Assembly (NCBI GenBank): GCA_001513395.1
Contig: LFTP01000008.1
Coordinates: 1-14,210 of the forward strand
DNA length: 14,210 nt
Source: Clostridia bacterium DTU080
Lineage (GTDB): Bacteria; Bacillota; Limnochordia; DTU080
Direction of reading: 5' to 3'
The notes under the pieces were generated by a model. It had not been told where the DNA came from, did not search any database, and saw only the letters and a program-made list of their open reading frames with translations. Shown here piece by piece: positions 7,439 to 12,729 of this stretch. A program made the translations under genes and the position numbers. Position 1 is the first letter of the stretch. Every line of letters starts with the position of its first letter.

Positions 7439-8040
7439 CTCGTAAGCACATCATAATCGTCTGCCGGTCAGCAGTTCTGATTCTGTCTTTGATATTTTTC
7501 GTGGCGATCGCTACGTGCTCAGCGACTCGCCTCGGTCAACGCATCTTGGGTCCCGGAGTCTGGGGCGCCGATGTATTTGAACTTCAGATGCGTCTGCGAG
7601 ATATGGGCTATGACGTAGTGGCCGATGGCCGATATGGGCCGGCTACCAAGAATGCGGTCATGGCCTTCCAGCGTTCTAAGGGGATCAAGGTCGATGGCCT
7701 TGTAGGGCCGGAGACTGCGGGTCACCTCATCGCCCGTTGGGGGACTCTTCAGCATCAAGTAAAAAAAGGGGACACCATCGCCCGTCTGACTCGACAGTAT
7801 GGGGTAAGTGCCGCTGAGATACGGCTTTTGAACAACTTGTCCGACGATGTTATCCGCGTCGGTCAGGTGCTCATCATTCCAGCTCTGCCGCAGTATCGCG
7901 TCCAGGAGGGTGATACAATCGAGCGAATTGCAGCTTTAAGCAGCAGCAGCCCGGAAGAACTGGCGGCCTTGAATCAATTAGATACAACGGCCGCTTTACA
8001 GCCCGGAATGGTTCTGCGTTTGCCCAAGCCGAGTTACTGA
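7420..8040 (+). CDS. Exported peptidoglycan-binding protein with two LysM domains
   Basis: Seen: an N-terminal hydrophobic segment, a PG_binding_1 domain (ADVFELQMRLRDMGY, DGRYGPATKNAVMAFQ, VDGLVGPETAG) at about 50-106, then two LysM domains (HQVKKGDTIARL to GQVLIIP at about 111-155; YRVQEGDTIERI to GMVLRLP at about 158-203). No catalytic domain follows, so it is probably a wall-binding or spore-envelope type protein rather than a hydrolase. The start is uncertain. The first usual start codon in frame is TTG 7489, which has no ribosome binding site and leaves too short a signal peptide. AAAGGTGG followed by 7 bases and CTG at 7420 gives a normal signal peptide (RPSGLTRKH, then a long hydrophobic core), so I annotate CTG 7420, a rare start codon. 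IATC at the end of the core is a poor lipobox. It converges on yigZ with a 12-base gap. Confidence 0.85.
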   Translation: MRPSGLTRKHIIIVCRSAVLILSLIFFVAIATCSATRLGQRILGPGVWGADVFELQMRLRDMGYDVVADGRYGPATKNAVMAFQRSKGIKVDGLVGPETAGHLIARWGTLQHQVKKGDTIARLTRQYGVSAAEIRLLNNLSDDVIRVGQVLIIPALPQYRVQEGDTIERIAALSSSSPEELAALNQLDTTAALQPGMVLRLPKPSY

Positions 8041-8052
8041 GCCAGTATGCGG

Positions 8053-8712
8053 TCATGTAACGGGATAGTAGCTTTCTTTCAGTAATCGCCAAGAAAAATC
8101 CCCTGACGAAGCATCGCGCAGAAGGCCGTAAAGCCTATCCACATGAGTTGTGGGAACAAGAATGCGCAGCAACACGTCAGTGCCATACTCGATCTGGGCT
8201 ATTCGGATACTGTTTTCGACGAGTATCCGCTCTACGCGGCCCCACAGCGGATAGTCTACGTTCAGCTCGTACTCGCCATGAAGCTTATATACCGCCTTAC
8301 CCGCCGCGGCAATAACCGCCGCGGCACTTCCGCTGTATGCTCTGACTAAACCCGCCGCTCCCAACAGAGTGCCGCCGAAATAGCGGGTCACGGTGATTAA
8401 CGTGTTGCGCAGCTCCTCTCGCTCGATCACCTCGAGAATCGGACGCCCGGCTGTGCCGCTTGGTTCCCCCGCGTCATTGAAGCGAACGACTTCGGTTGAC
8501 AGACCACAGCGGTAAGCATAGCAAATGTGCGACGCATCAGGATAGGCCTCTTGCACGGAGCGCAGTGCTGAAGTCACTTCTTCCATATCCTGCACCGGAA
8601 AGGCCTGGGCTATAAAGCGCGATTTCTTAATGATCAGTTCCGTGTCGCATTTTTTGGCCACACTCAGGTACTCGACGGGCCTGCCGTCGTTACCCTCTTT
8701 TTGTTTGCACAA
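8053..8712 (-). CDS. yigZ: YigZ/YvyE (IMPACT/UPF0029) family protein
   Basis: This 219-residue protein is a conserved bacterial member of the IMPACT family. Seen: the signature FNDAGEPSGTAGRPIL at about 78-93, followed by VTRYFGGTLLGAAGLVRAY at about 108-126, then the C-terminal EF-G domain V-like alpha-beta half. In E. coli and Bacillus the protein is not essential and its biochemical role is poorly defined; eukaryotic IMPACT regulates GCN2. The TTG start at 8712 is supported by GGGGGAGG with an 8-base spacer. It is divergent from nth and convergent with the LysM gene. Family assignment is secure, function is not. Confidence 0.95.
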   Translation of the reverse strand: MCKQKEGNDGRPVEYLSVAKKCDTELIIKKSRFIAQAFPVQDMEEVTSALRSVQEAYPDASHICYAYRCGLSTEVVRFNDAGEPSGTAGRPILEVIEREELRNTLITVTRYFGGTLLGAAGLVRAYSGSAAAVIAAAGKAVYKLHGEYELNVDYPLWGRVERILVENSIRIAQIEYGTDVLLRILVPTTHVDRLYGLLRDASSGDFSWRLLKESYYPVT

Positions 8713-8750
8713 ATAGCTAACCTCCCCCGACTTCGATTTCTATCCATCTG

Positions 8751-8779
8751 TTTACGTAGGTATTCTTAACGCATACGTT
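8751..8779 (+). promoter_or_regulatory. Weak candidate promoter for nth
   Basis: TTTACG (8751-8756), a 17-base spacer and TACGTT (8774-8779) match the housekeeping promoter at four and three of six positions. Position suits nth, but the match is weak. Confidence 0.25.
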
Positions 8780-8826
8780 GAACCCTTGGCGCGACATGAA
8801 TGTTAAGAAGCAGGGGCGATGCTAGA

Positions 8827-9498
8827 TTGTCACACACGACCGTCACACTTACCTCCGACGAAAAAAGACGTATACAAGCCATCCTGGACACGCTTGAGCG
8901 GCTGTATCCGGACGCGGACTGCGAATTGAGATACGATACACCTTTTCAACTGCTCGTGGCGACGGTTTTGTCTGCCCAGAGCACGGACAAGCGCGTCAAT
9001 ATGGTAACGGAACGTCTGTTTAAGGAATACGGCACGCCGGAGGCGATGGCGGCGCTGGAGCCGGAAGAGCTTGAACCGTGGATAAAAGAACTCGGATTAT
9101 ACCGAAACAAAGCCCGGCAGATCGTGCATGCGGCTCGCATGATTGTAGAAGAACATGGCGGACAAGTCCCCAGCGAACGCTCTGCCCTTGAGGCGCTGCC
9201 AGGTGTGGGACGAAAGACGGCCAACGTTGTTCTCAGCAACGCTTTTTCTATCCCTGCTCTGGCAGTGGATACGCATGTCTTTCGGGTGGCCCGGCGCCTC
9301 GGTTTGGCGGTAACCAAGTCTCCCGAGCAGACTGAACGCGTTCTTACGCAAATCCTGCCCAAAGAATCGTGGAAACAAGTGCATCATCGATTGATTCGTC
9401 ACGGGCGTCAGGTCTGTACGGCTCGCAATCCTGCGTGTTTCAGCTGCGAATTGCGGCTTTTCTGTCCCAGCGCGCAAGCGCCGGACGACGCTCGCTGA
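8827..9498 (+). CDS. nth: Endonuclease III (DNA glycosylase/AP lyase)
   Basis: This enzyme removes oxidised pyrimidines from DNA and cleaves the abasic site in base excision repair. Seen, counting from TTG 8827 (223 residues): the helix-hairpin-helix LPGVGRKTANVV with catalytic Lys130, catalytic Asp148 in VDTHVFRV, and the C-terminal iron-sulfur loop with Cys197, 204, 207 and 213 in the C-X6-C-X2-C-X5-C spacing typical of the [4Fe-4S] enzymes. FQLLVATVLSAQSTD near 40-54 is also characteristic. TTG 8827 is preferred because AGGGG lies 10 bases upstream and the length then fits the family (211-223); ATG 8800 is in frame but lacks a ribosome binding site. All key residues are present, so it should be active. 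Confidence 0.97.
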   Translation: MSHTTVTLTSDEKRRIQAILDTLERLYPDADCELRYDTPFQLLVATVLSAQSTDKRVNMVTERLFKEYGTPEAMAALEPEELEPWIKELGLYRNKARQIVHAARMIVEEHGGQVPSERSALEALPGVGRKTANVVLSNAFSIPALAVDTHVFRVARRLGLAVTKSPEQTERVLTQILPKESWKQVHHRLIRHGRQVCTARNPACFSCELRLFCPSAQAPDDAR

Positions 9499-9687
9499 CC
9501 AGGCAAGCAGCGTGCCTGACCGCGCCTTGTCCACATCTATCTCATACGGCACGACCGCTAAGACGTCACACGGACTAGAGGGAATGAGCTTCTCCAAACG
9601 GTTCCGCTTACGCACTGATTGACTCTGCCGTCCAGGGCACGGAAGCGTACATTTCGAATCCGGCAAATTCCTCCTAGATAAAAGGAT
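9499..9687. other. Region between nth and the peptide terminator; orphan Shine-Dalgarno-like site on the minus strand
   Basis: No recognisable gene is seen in these 189 bases. Just after the nth stop, CAGGCA (9500-9505) and TGCCTG (9513-9518) form a 6-bp hairpin without a T-run. On the minus strand a perfect AGGAGG (9670-9675) lies directly after the terminator of the peptide gene, yet no start codon follows at a usual distance (TTG at 3 bases, ATG at 17). The minus frames here carry short protein-like stretches (for example DVLAVVPYEIDVDKARSG) that would run antisense into nth. It may be the decayed remnant of a gene. Confidence 0.3.
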
Positions 9688-9707
9688 GAGCCCGCTTTCG
9701 CGGGCTC
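9678..9707 (-). terminator. Intrinsic terminator of the secreted repeat-peptide gene
   Basis: GAGCCCGC (9688-9695) pairs perfectly with GCGGGCTC (9700-9707). Read on the minus strand the loop is GAAA, a stable tetraloop, and it is followed by ATCCTTTTAT (9687-9678). It lies 30 bases after the stop of the peptide gene. Transcripts arriving from the TPR gene should also stop here. Confidence 0.85.
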
Positions 9708-9737
9708 TGCGGAAAACATGAAAACTTGAAAAGTGCG

Positions 9738-9965
9738 TTACTCTACATCCCAGCTACCGCCCGGCAGCATAGGCCCGCTGCAAGTGGTAGCCGTTCCGCC
9801 GATCGGCGATCCTCCCTCGAGTTCATTCCAACTGCCCCCCGGCAACATGGGACCGCTGTTTATGCTGGCGCCGCCGTCAACGGGTCCGTTGCCATCCCAG
9901 GCGAAAGCAGCTCCGGAGAAAACCAACGTCAATACTAGGGTCAAGACCATCAACGATCGCTTCAC
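9738..9965 (-). CDS. Small secreted peptide with duplicated SGPMLPGGSW motif; candidate signalling propeptide
   Basis: I recognise no family for this 75-residue product. Seen: a clear Sec signal peptide (MKRSLMVLTLVLTLVFS, then GAAFA) with likely cleavage after residue 22, leaving about 53 residues. The mature part consists of two tandem units of about 24 residues, each of the form P-(V/I)-GG-...-SGPMLPGGSW-(N/D)-E, the second ending at the C-terminus. It is rich in Gly, Pro and Ser with a single Cys. The GTG start at 9965 is preceded by GGGGAGGG (9973-9980) with a 7-base spacer. Its own promoter overlaps the end of the upstream TPR/HD-GYP gene and an intrinsic terminator follows. By analogy with Phr-type genes it may be a precursor whose repeats are released and sensed by the TPR protein; a structural or wall-associated peptide is the alternative. 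Confidence 0.8.
   Translation of the reverse strand: MKRSLMVLTLVLTLVFSGAAFAWDGNGPVDGGASINSGPMLPGGSWNELEGGSPIGGTATTCSGPMLPGGSWDVE
9744..9874 (-). repeat. Duplicated coding unit inside the secreted peptide gene
   Basis: The two copies of the sequence encoding SGPMLPGGSW differ at six of 30 bases, and every difference is synonymous (for example GGG/GGT, CCT/CCC, CTG/TTG, AGC/AGT). The flanks are more diverged but still alignable (GG-A and E after the Trp). This shows an old duplication kept for its peptide sequence. Confidence 0.85.
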
Positions 9966-9993
9966 AACAAAACCCTCCCCTTGTAATTAACGC

Positions 9994-10027
9994 GCTTTCG
10001 CCAGCCCCCCCGGATGCAAACGAAAGC
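9994..10027 (-). promoter_or_regulatory. Inverted repeat in the 5' leader of the peptide gene
   Basis: On the minus strand GCTTTCG (10027-10021) and CGAAAGC (10000-9994) can form a 7-bp stem around a 20-base loop that contains seven consecutive G. It lies in the predicted leader, about 15 bases upstream of the ribosome binding site. It matches no riboswitch class I know; control of translation or a protein binding site are possible. Confidence 0.4.
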
Positions 10028-10042
10028 CTTGCCATCACTTGC

Positions 10043-10071
10043 ATTATGGAATATCTGTCAGCATTTGTAAA
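10043..10071 (-). promoter_or_regulatory. Promoter of the secreted peptide gene, overlapping the end of the TPR gene
   Basis: On the minus strand TTTACA (10066-10071), a 17-base spacer and CATAAT (10043-10048) match the housekeeping consensus at five of six positions each. The -35 lies inside the last codons of the TPR/HD-GYP gene. Transcription would start near 10036, giving a leader of about 70 bases. The peptide can therefore be expressed separately from the gene before it. Confidence 0.6.
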
Positions 10072-11557
10072 GACCTTGCGTGGAGTGCAACTCCTCAAAG
10101 GTGGCCAGAAGATGCGGATCAAAGTGTTCTCGTGTGCTGAGTATCCTCTGCATGGCGCGCTCGTGGAATCCATGGCCGTTTTTGATCTCACATTTGACTG
10201 CGTTCACATATCTTTCGACCAAGTTTAAGATACGTGCTTCCATCGGTATGTCTTGTCCTCGCAGACCTTCCGGATAACCTGAACCGTCGAAGTTCTCATG
10301 GTGATAGCGCACGGCGCGCAACACTTCATCAGGCACTCCAAACATGACCAACATCCGTTCGCTGATCTCAGGGTGTGTACTTCCTGCTTTCTCGGAGGAG
10401 TCTATGCCGTTGTCCGTGGTCAAGCCCACATCTCGCAGTCGCGCCGCTGTCATAAGACGGGAAAGGCATGTTTCACCTAAGCCGATCGCATCCCCTAAGA
10501 CTCGCGCGTAGTGAATCACAAGTTCAAGGTTACTCAACGACTCCGGGTACAGGCTTTCCAGGGTGTCCATTAGCCCCAAGAGGGTCGTGAGATGACGCAA
10601 TAACTCTTGATCATGCCATTCAACGACAATCCGCTCTCCCTGTAGATTTCGCCTGCGGATTACGTTGTTCAATTCCTCGGTGGCCAGTGCCCATTCACGC
10701 CACATCTGGCTTTGTGCGAAATACGTCGTCGCTCGCTGAAGATATCCCAAAGCGGTGCTTCGGTCACCTTTCAGAGTAAAGATAGAGCCGAAAAGACGGC
10801 ACAATCGGGCAACTTCGGCCCGGTCCATCCAGCCCATGTTATTCCACAAAATGTGAAGCGCGGCGCTGCCTTGATGCAGCGCCTCGGGTATATCGCCCCG
10901 CTTGAACTGCAAACGCCCCAGCTCGGAGCGCGCATAGGCTCTCAAGGCCACATCATGCACTGAATCCAGGGCAGACAATGCGGCCTCCAACAGTCGTCCC
11001 GCCGTGTCCAGGTCACCTTGCTCCATGGCAATAATCCCCAGGTTATTGAGACACATCCCCACCTCGGTGCGACTACCCATTTTGGAGAACATATCAAGGG
11101 CGCATTCCAGATGGCGGCGGGCTTGATCCCATTCCTCATGGTTGAGCAGACTGACCCCTGCGACGAGTTTAACCGAAGCGTGCAAATCCAGCGGGCCGTC
11201 CGAAGGAAAAAGCTTTACGGCTTCAAGAGACAACGGCAGTGCCAGATCTACGTCCCCCATGTGCAAATAGCTGAGGGCAAGATTATTCAGTACTCGACTG
11301 TATTCCGGCTGCCTGTTGCCCGCTTTGGCACAGAATGACTTTGCTCCTTGAAAGTGATGTAGGGCTTTCGTATAATCGCGCAACTCAAGGAAAAGAGACC
11401 CCAAAGCGTTATGGACGCGCACTCCATACCCAGCAGGCGATGAAGGTGATAACATGTCTAGCGCCTTTTCCCAGGCATCACGAGCCGCCACCATAAGGCC
11501 GCGACTGAAAAAGGAGCCCCCTAGAAGAAGGTGCCGTTCGATTTCCGCTACAGACAT
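10058..11557 (-). CDS. TPR-repeat protein with degenerate HD-GYP domain (candidate peptide-responsive regulator)
   Basis: This is a 499-residue soluble protein with no signal peptide or membrane segment. Residues about 10-310 hold at least six tetratricopeptide repeats (such as VRVHNALGSLFLELRDYTKALHHF at 47-70, CLNNLGIIAMEQGDLDTAGRLLEAAL at 169-194). Residues about 335-490 form an HD-GYP domain, the family that hydrolyses cyclic di-GMP. The GYP half is intact (HHENFDGSGYP, 419-429; H395 in STHPE), but the first His is N343, the HD pair is R375-D376, and the later metal Asp is E448. Activity is therefore doubtful and a binding or regulatory role is likely. ATG 11557 was chosen because GGGGTG lies just upstream; an in-frame TTG at 11605 has no such site. 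It is followed by the secreted repeat peptide and diverges from a small acidic protein. There is no HTH domain, as in Rap proteins. Confidence 0.88.
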   Translation of the reverse strand: MSVAEIERHLLLGGSFFSRGLMVAARDAWEKALDMLSPSSPAGYGVRVHNALGSLFLELRDYTKALHHFQGAKSFCAKAGNRQPEYSRVLNNLALSYLHMGDVDLALPLSLEAVKLFPSDGPLDLHASVKLVAGVSLLNHEEWDQARRHLECALDMFSKMGSRTEVGMCLNNLGIIAMEQGDLDTAGRLLEAALSALDSVHDVALRAYARSELGRLQFKRGDIPEALHQGSAALHILWNNMGWMDRAEVARLCRLFGSIFTLKGDRSTALGYLQRATTYFAQSQMWREWALATEELNNVIRRRNLQGERIVVEWHDQELLRHLTTLLGLMDTLESLYPESLSNLELVIHYARVLGDAIGLGETCLSRLMTAARLRDVGLTTDNGIDSSEKAGSTHPEISERMLVMFGVPDEVLRAVRYHHENFDGSGYPEGLRGQDIPMEARILNLVERYVNAVKCEIKNGHGFHERAMQRILSTREHFDPHLLATFEELHSTQGLYKC

Positions 11558-11598
11558 AGCACACCCCGGCAAACGTGATTTTTGTGCGAATCTTGTCG

Positions 11599-11627
11599 TT
11601 GACAATTCCGAAAGCTCACTGTATAAT
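11599..11627 (+). promoter_or_regulatory. Consensus housekeeping promoter for the small acidic protein gene
   Basis: TTGACA (11599-11604), a 17-base spacer and TATAAT (11622-11627) match the sigma-70/sigma-A consensus perfectly. Transcription would start near 11634, leaving a leader of about 50 bases. It is the strongest promoter match in the window. Confidence 0.85.
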
Positions 11628-11645
11628 CCTTGTGTTTGTTGGCAA
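11618..11645 (-). promoter_or_regulatory. Candidate promoter for the TPR/HD-GYP gene
   Basis: On the minus strand TTGCCA (11640-11645), a 16-base spacer and TACAGT (11618-11623) form a moderate promoter. Its -10 overlaps the TATAAT of the divergent promoter, so polymerase should not be able to occupy both at once. Confidence 0.45.
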
Positions 11646-11683
11646 GGACACTAACTGAATCATGTACCCGGGAGGTGCTGGGG

Positions 11684-11905
11684 TTGAGCAAATTCAACCG
11701 CAGTGAAGATTGGTTTGGGTTTAGGAAAGACCCCTTTGAGGACTTTCCCGATGATGATAACGATCTGTTCGAATACACACTGCGACTTCCGCATCCGCCT
11801 GACCGGGTAATACAATCCCTACGTATTGTCGATGGTCAGCTGGTAGCAACCTACCGCTTCGTGTTTAGCGATCCGGACATGTTGTCCGTTGACGATTACG
11901 ACTGA
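11684..11905 (+). CDS. Small acidic hypothetical protein
   Basis: I do not recognise this 73-residue protein. It is rich in Asp, Phe and other aromatic residues, with an acidic run (EDFPDDDNDLFE, about 19-30) and an acidic C-terminus (VDDYD). The middle (VIQSLRIVDGQLVATYRFVF) looks like two beta strands joined by a turn. There is no signal peptide or membrane segment, so it is likely cytoplasmic. TTG 11684 was chosen because GGGAGGTG lies about 8 bases upstream; GTG 11675 in the same frame overlaps that site. A perfect consensus promoter lies 50-80 bases upstream, suggesting high constitutive expression. It diverges from the TPR/HD-GYP gene and converges on the aldolase gene with only 10 bases between stop codons. 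Confidence 0.75.
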   Translation: MSKFNRSEDWFGFRKDPFEDFPDDDNDLFEYTLRLPHPPDRVIQSLRIVDGQLVATYRFVFSDPDMLSVDDYD

Positions 11906-11915
11906 CACTCGTATG

Positions 11916-12575
11916 TCAACAACGGGATCGCGCTTCTTGTATGATCCTGACCAATTCCTTTGCTTTTTCCGTGATTATATCAAAGTGACCGGCGGAGATC
12001 GCTTTCAGATCCACTAAGGCTCCTCCTACTCCTACTGCCATGGCCCCGGCGTGGATGAACGCCGCGGCGTTCTCGGCACCGATTCCCCCCGTGGGGATCA
12101 AGGGGATTTGCGGCAGTGGGCCTCGTATTTGACGCAGGTAAGAAGGACCCAGAATTCCCGCCGGAAATATCTTCACCGCCGAAGCGCCGGCGGAACACGC
12201 CTGGACAATCTCGGTAGGAGTCATGACCCCGGGAATGACGGCCTTGCCGTACCTATTGGCCATTTCAATAACCTCCGTGTTTAACGTCGGCGAAAAGATA
12301 AACTGTGCTCCGGCCGAAATGGCCGCCCGCGCCGTCTCGGGATCCAGTACCGTGCCTGCCCCGATAAGAGCCTCGTTTCCTAATTCCGCGGTTACTTTTT
12401 CAATCATGCGCAATGCCCCGGGAGCATCCACCGTAACCTCCAGGATATCAATCCCCCCTGCTTTTAAAGCCCGCGCTACCTGGAGGACGGTATCGGCCTG
12501 CATGCCGCGCATCACCGCAATGACACCTGATCGCTCGATACGTTGAAGATGAGATAACGCTGAGTGTGATTGCAT
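11916..12575 (-). CDS. eda: KDPG/KHG aldolase (2-dehydro-3-deoxy-phosphogluconate aldolase)
   Basis: This 219-residue class I aldolase cleaves 2-keto-3-deoxy-6-phosphogluconate to pyruvate and glyceraldehyde 3-phosphate (Entner-Doudoroff and hexuronate pathways) or related keto-hydroxy acids. Seen: R23 in GVIAVMRG, the general base E46 in LEVTVD, GAGTV at 72-76, PGVMTPTEI at 115-123, the Schiff-base Lys135 in SAVKIFPAG, and the phosphate loop PTGGIG. The position of E. coli Arg49, which contacts the pyruvate carboxylate, is Asp50 here; variation at this position occurs in other family members, but it makes the exact substrate less certain. The ATG at 12575 is preceded by GGGAGAG. No kinase or dehydratase of the pathway is adjacent. 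Confidence 0.93.
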   Translation of the reverse strand: MQSHSALSHLQRIERSGVIAVMRGMQADTVLQVARALKAGGIDILEVTVDAPGALRMIEKVTAELGNEALIGAGTVLDPETARAAISAGAQFIFSPTLNTEVIEMANRYGKAVIPGVMTPTEIVQACSAGASAVKIFPAGILGPSYLRQIRGPLPQIPLIPTGGIGAENAAAFIHAGAMAVGVGGALVDLKAISAGHFDIITEKAKELVRIIQEARSRC

Positions 12576-12729
12576 ACTCTCTCTCCCACAATGTCAGCTT
12601 TCGATCTGTTCCTGGAGCTATTCGTTGTCGTATTGCTTTCTCCTTGAGGCACTTGCTTGCCGCGAAGAAGGAAACGCGCTTGTCCTGCGGAAGACCATCT
12701 TACCAATCGCGCACGAAGGAGCACGCGCC

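Noticed and set aside
8034..8086. TTACTGA/TCAGTAA inverted repeat spanning the convergent stops of the LysM gene and yigZ, considered as a bidirectional terminator
   Set aside because: Only 7 bp with a loop of about 38 bases and no T-runs; likely chance.
9097..9666. 189-codon minus-strand frame from TTG 9666 running antisense through much of nth
   Set aside because: nth is unambiguous on the plus strand with all catalytic and cluster residues; the antisense frame has no family resemblance and its AGGAGG is only 3 bases from the TTG.
9966..10036. Known riboswitch (c-di-GMP class) in the leader of the peptide gene
   Set aside because: The leader has a GGCAAGGC stretch and a hairpin, but the conserved core sequences of known c-di-GMP riboswitches are not present.
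10043..10080. Sigma-H-type promoter for the peptide gene, by analogy with phr genes
   Set aside because: AAGG-like and GAAT-like elements do not line up at the required spacing; the housekeeping match is better.
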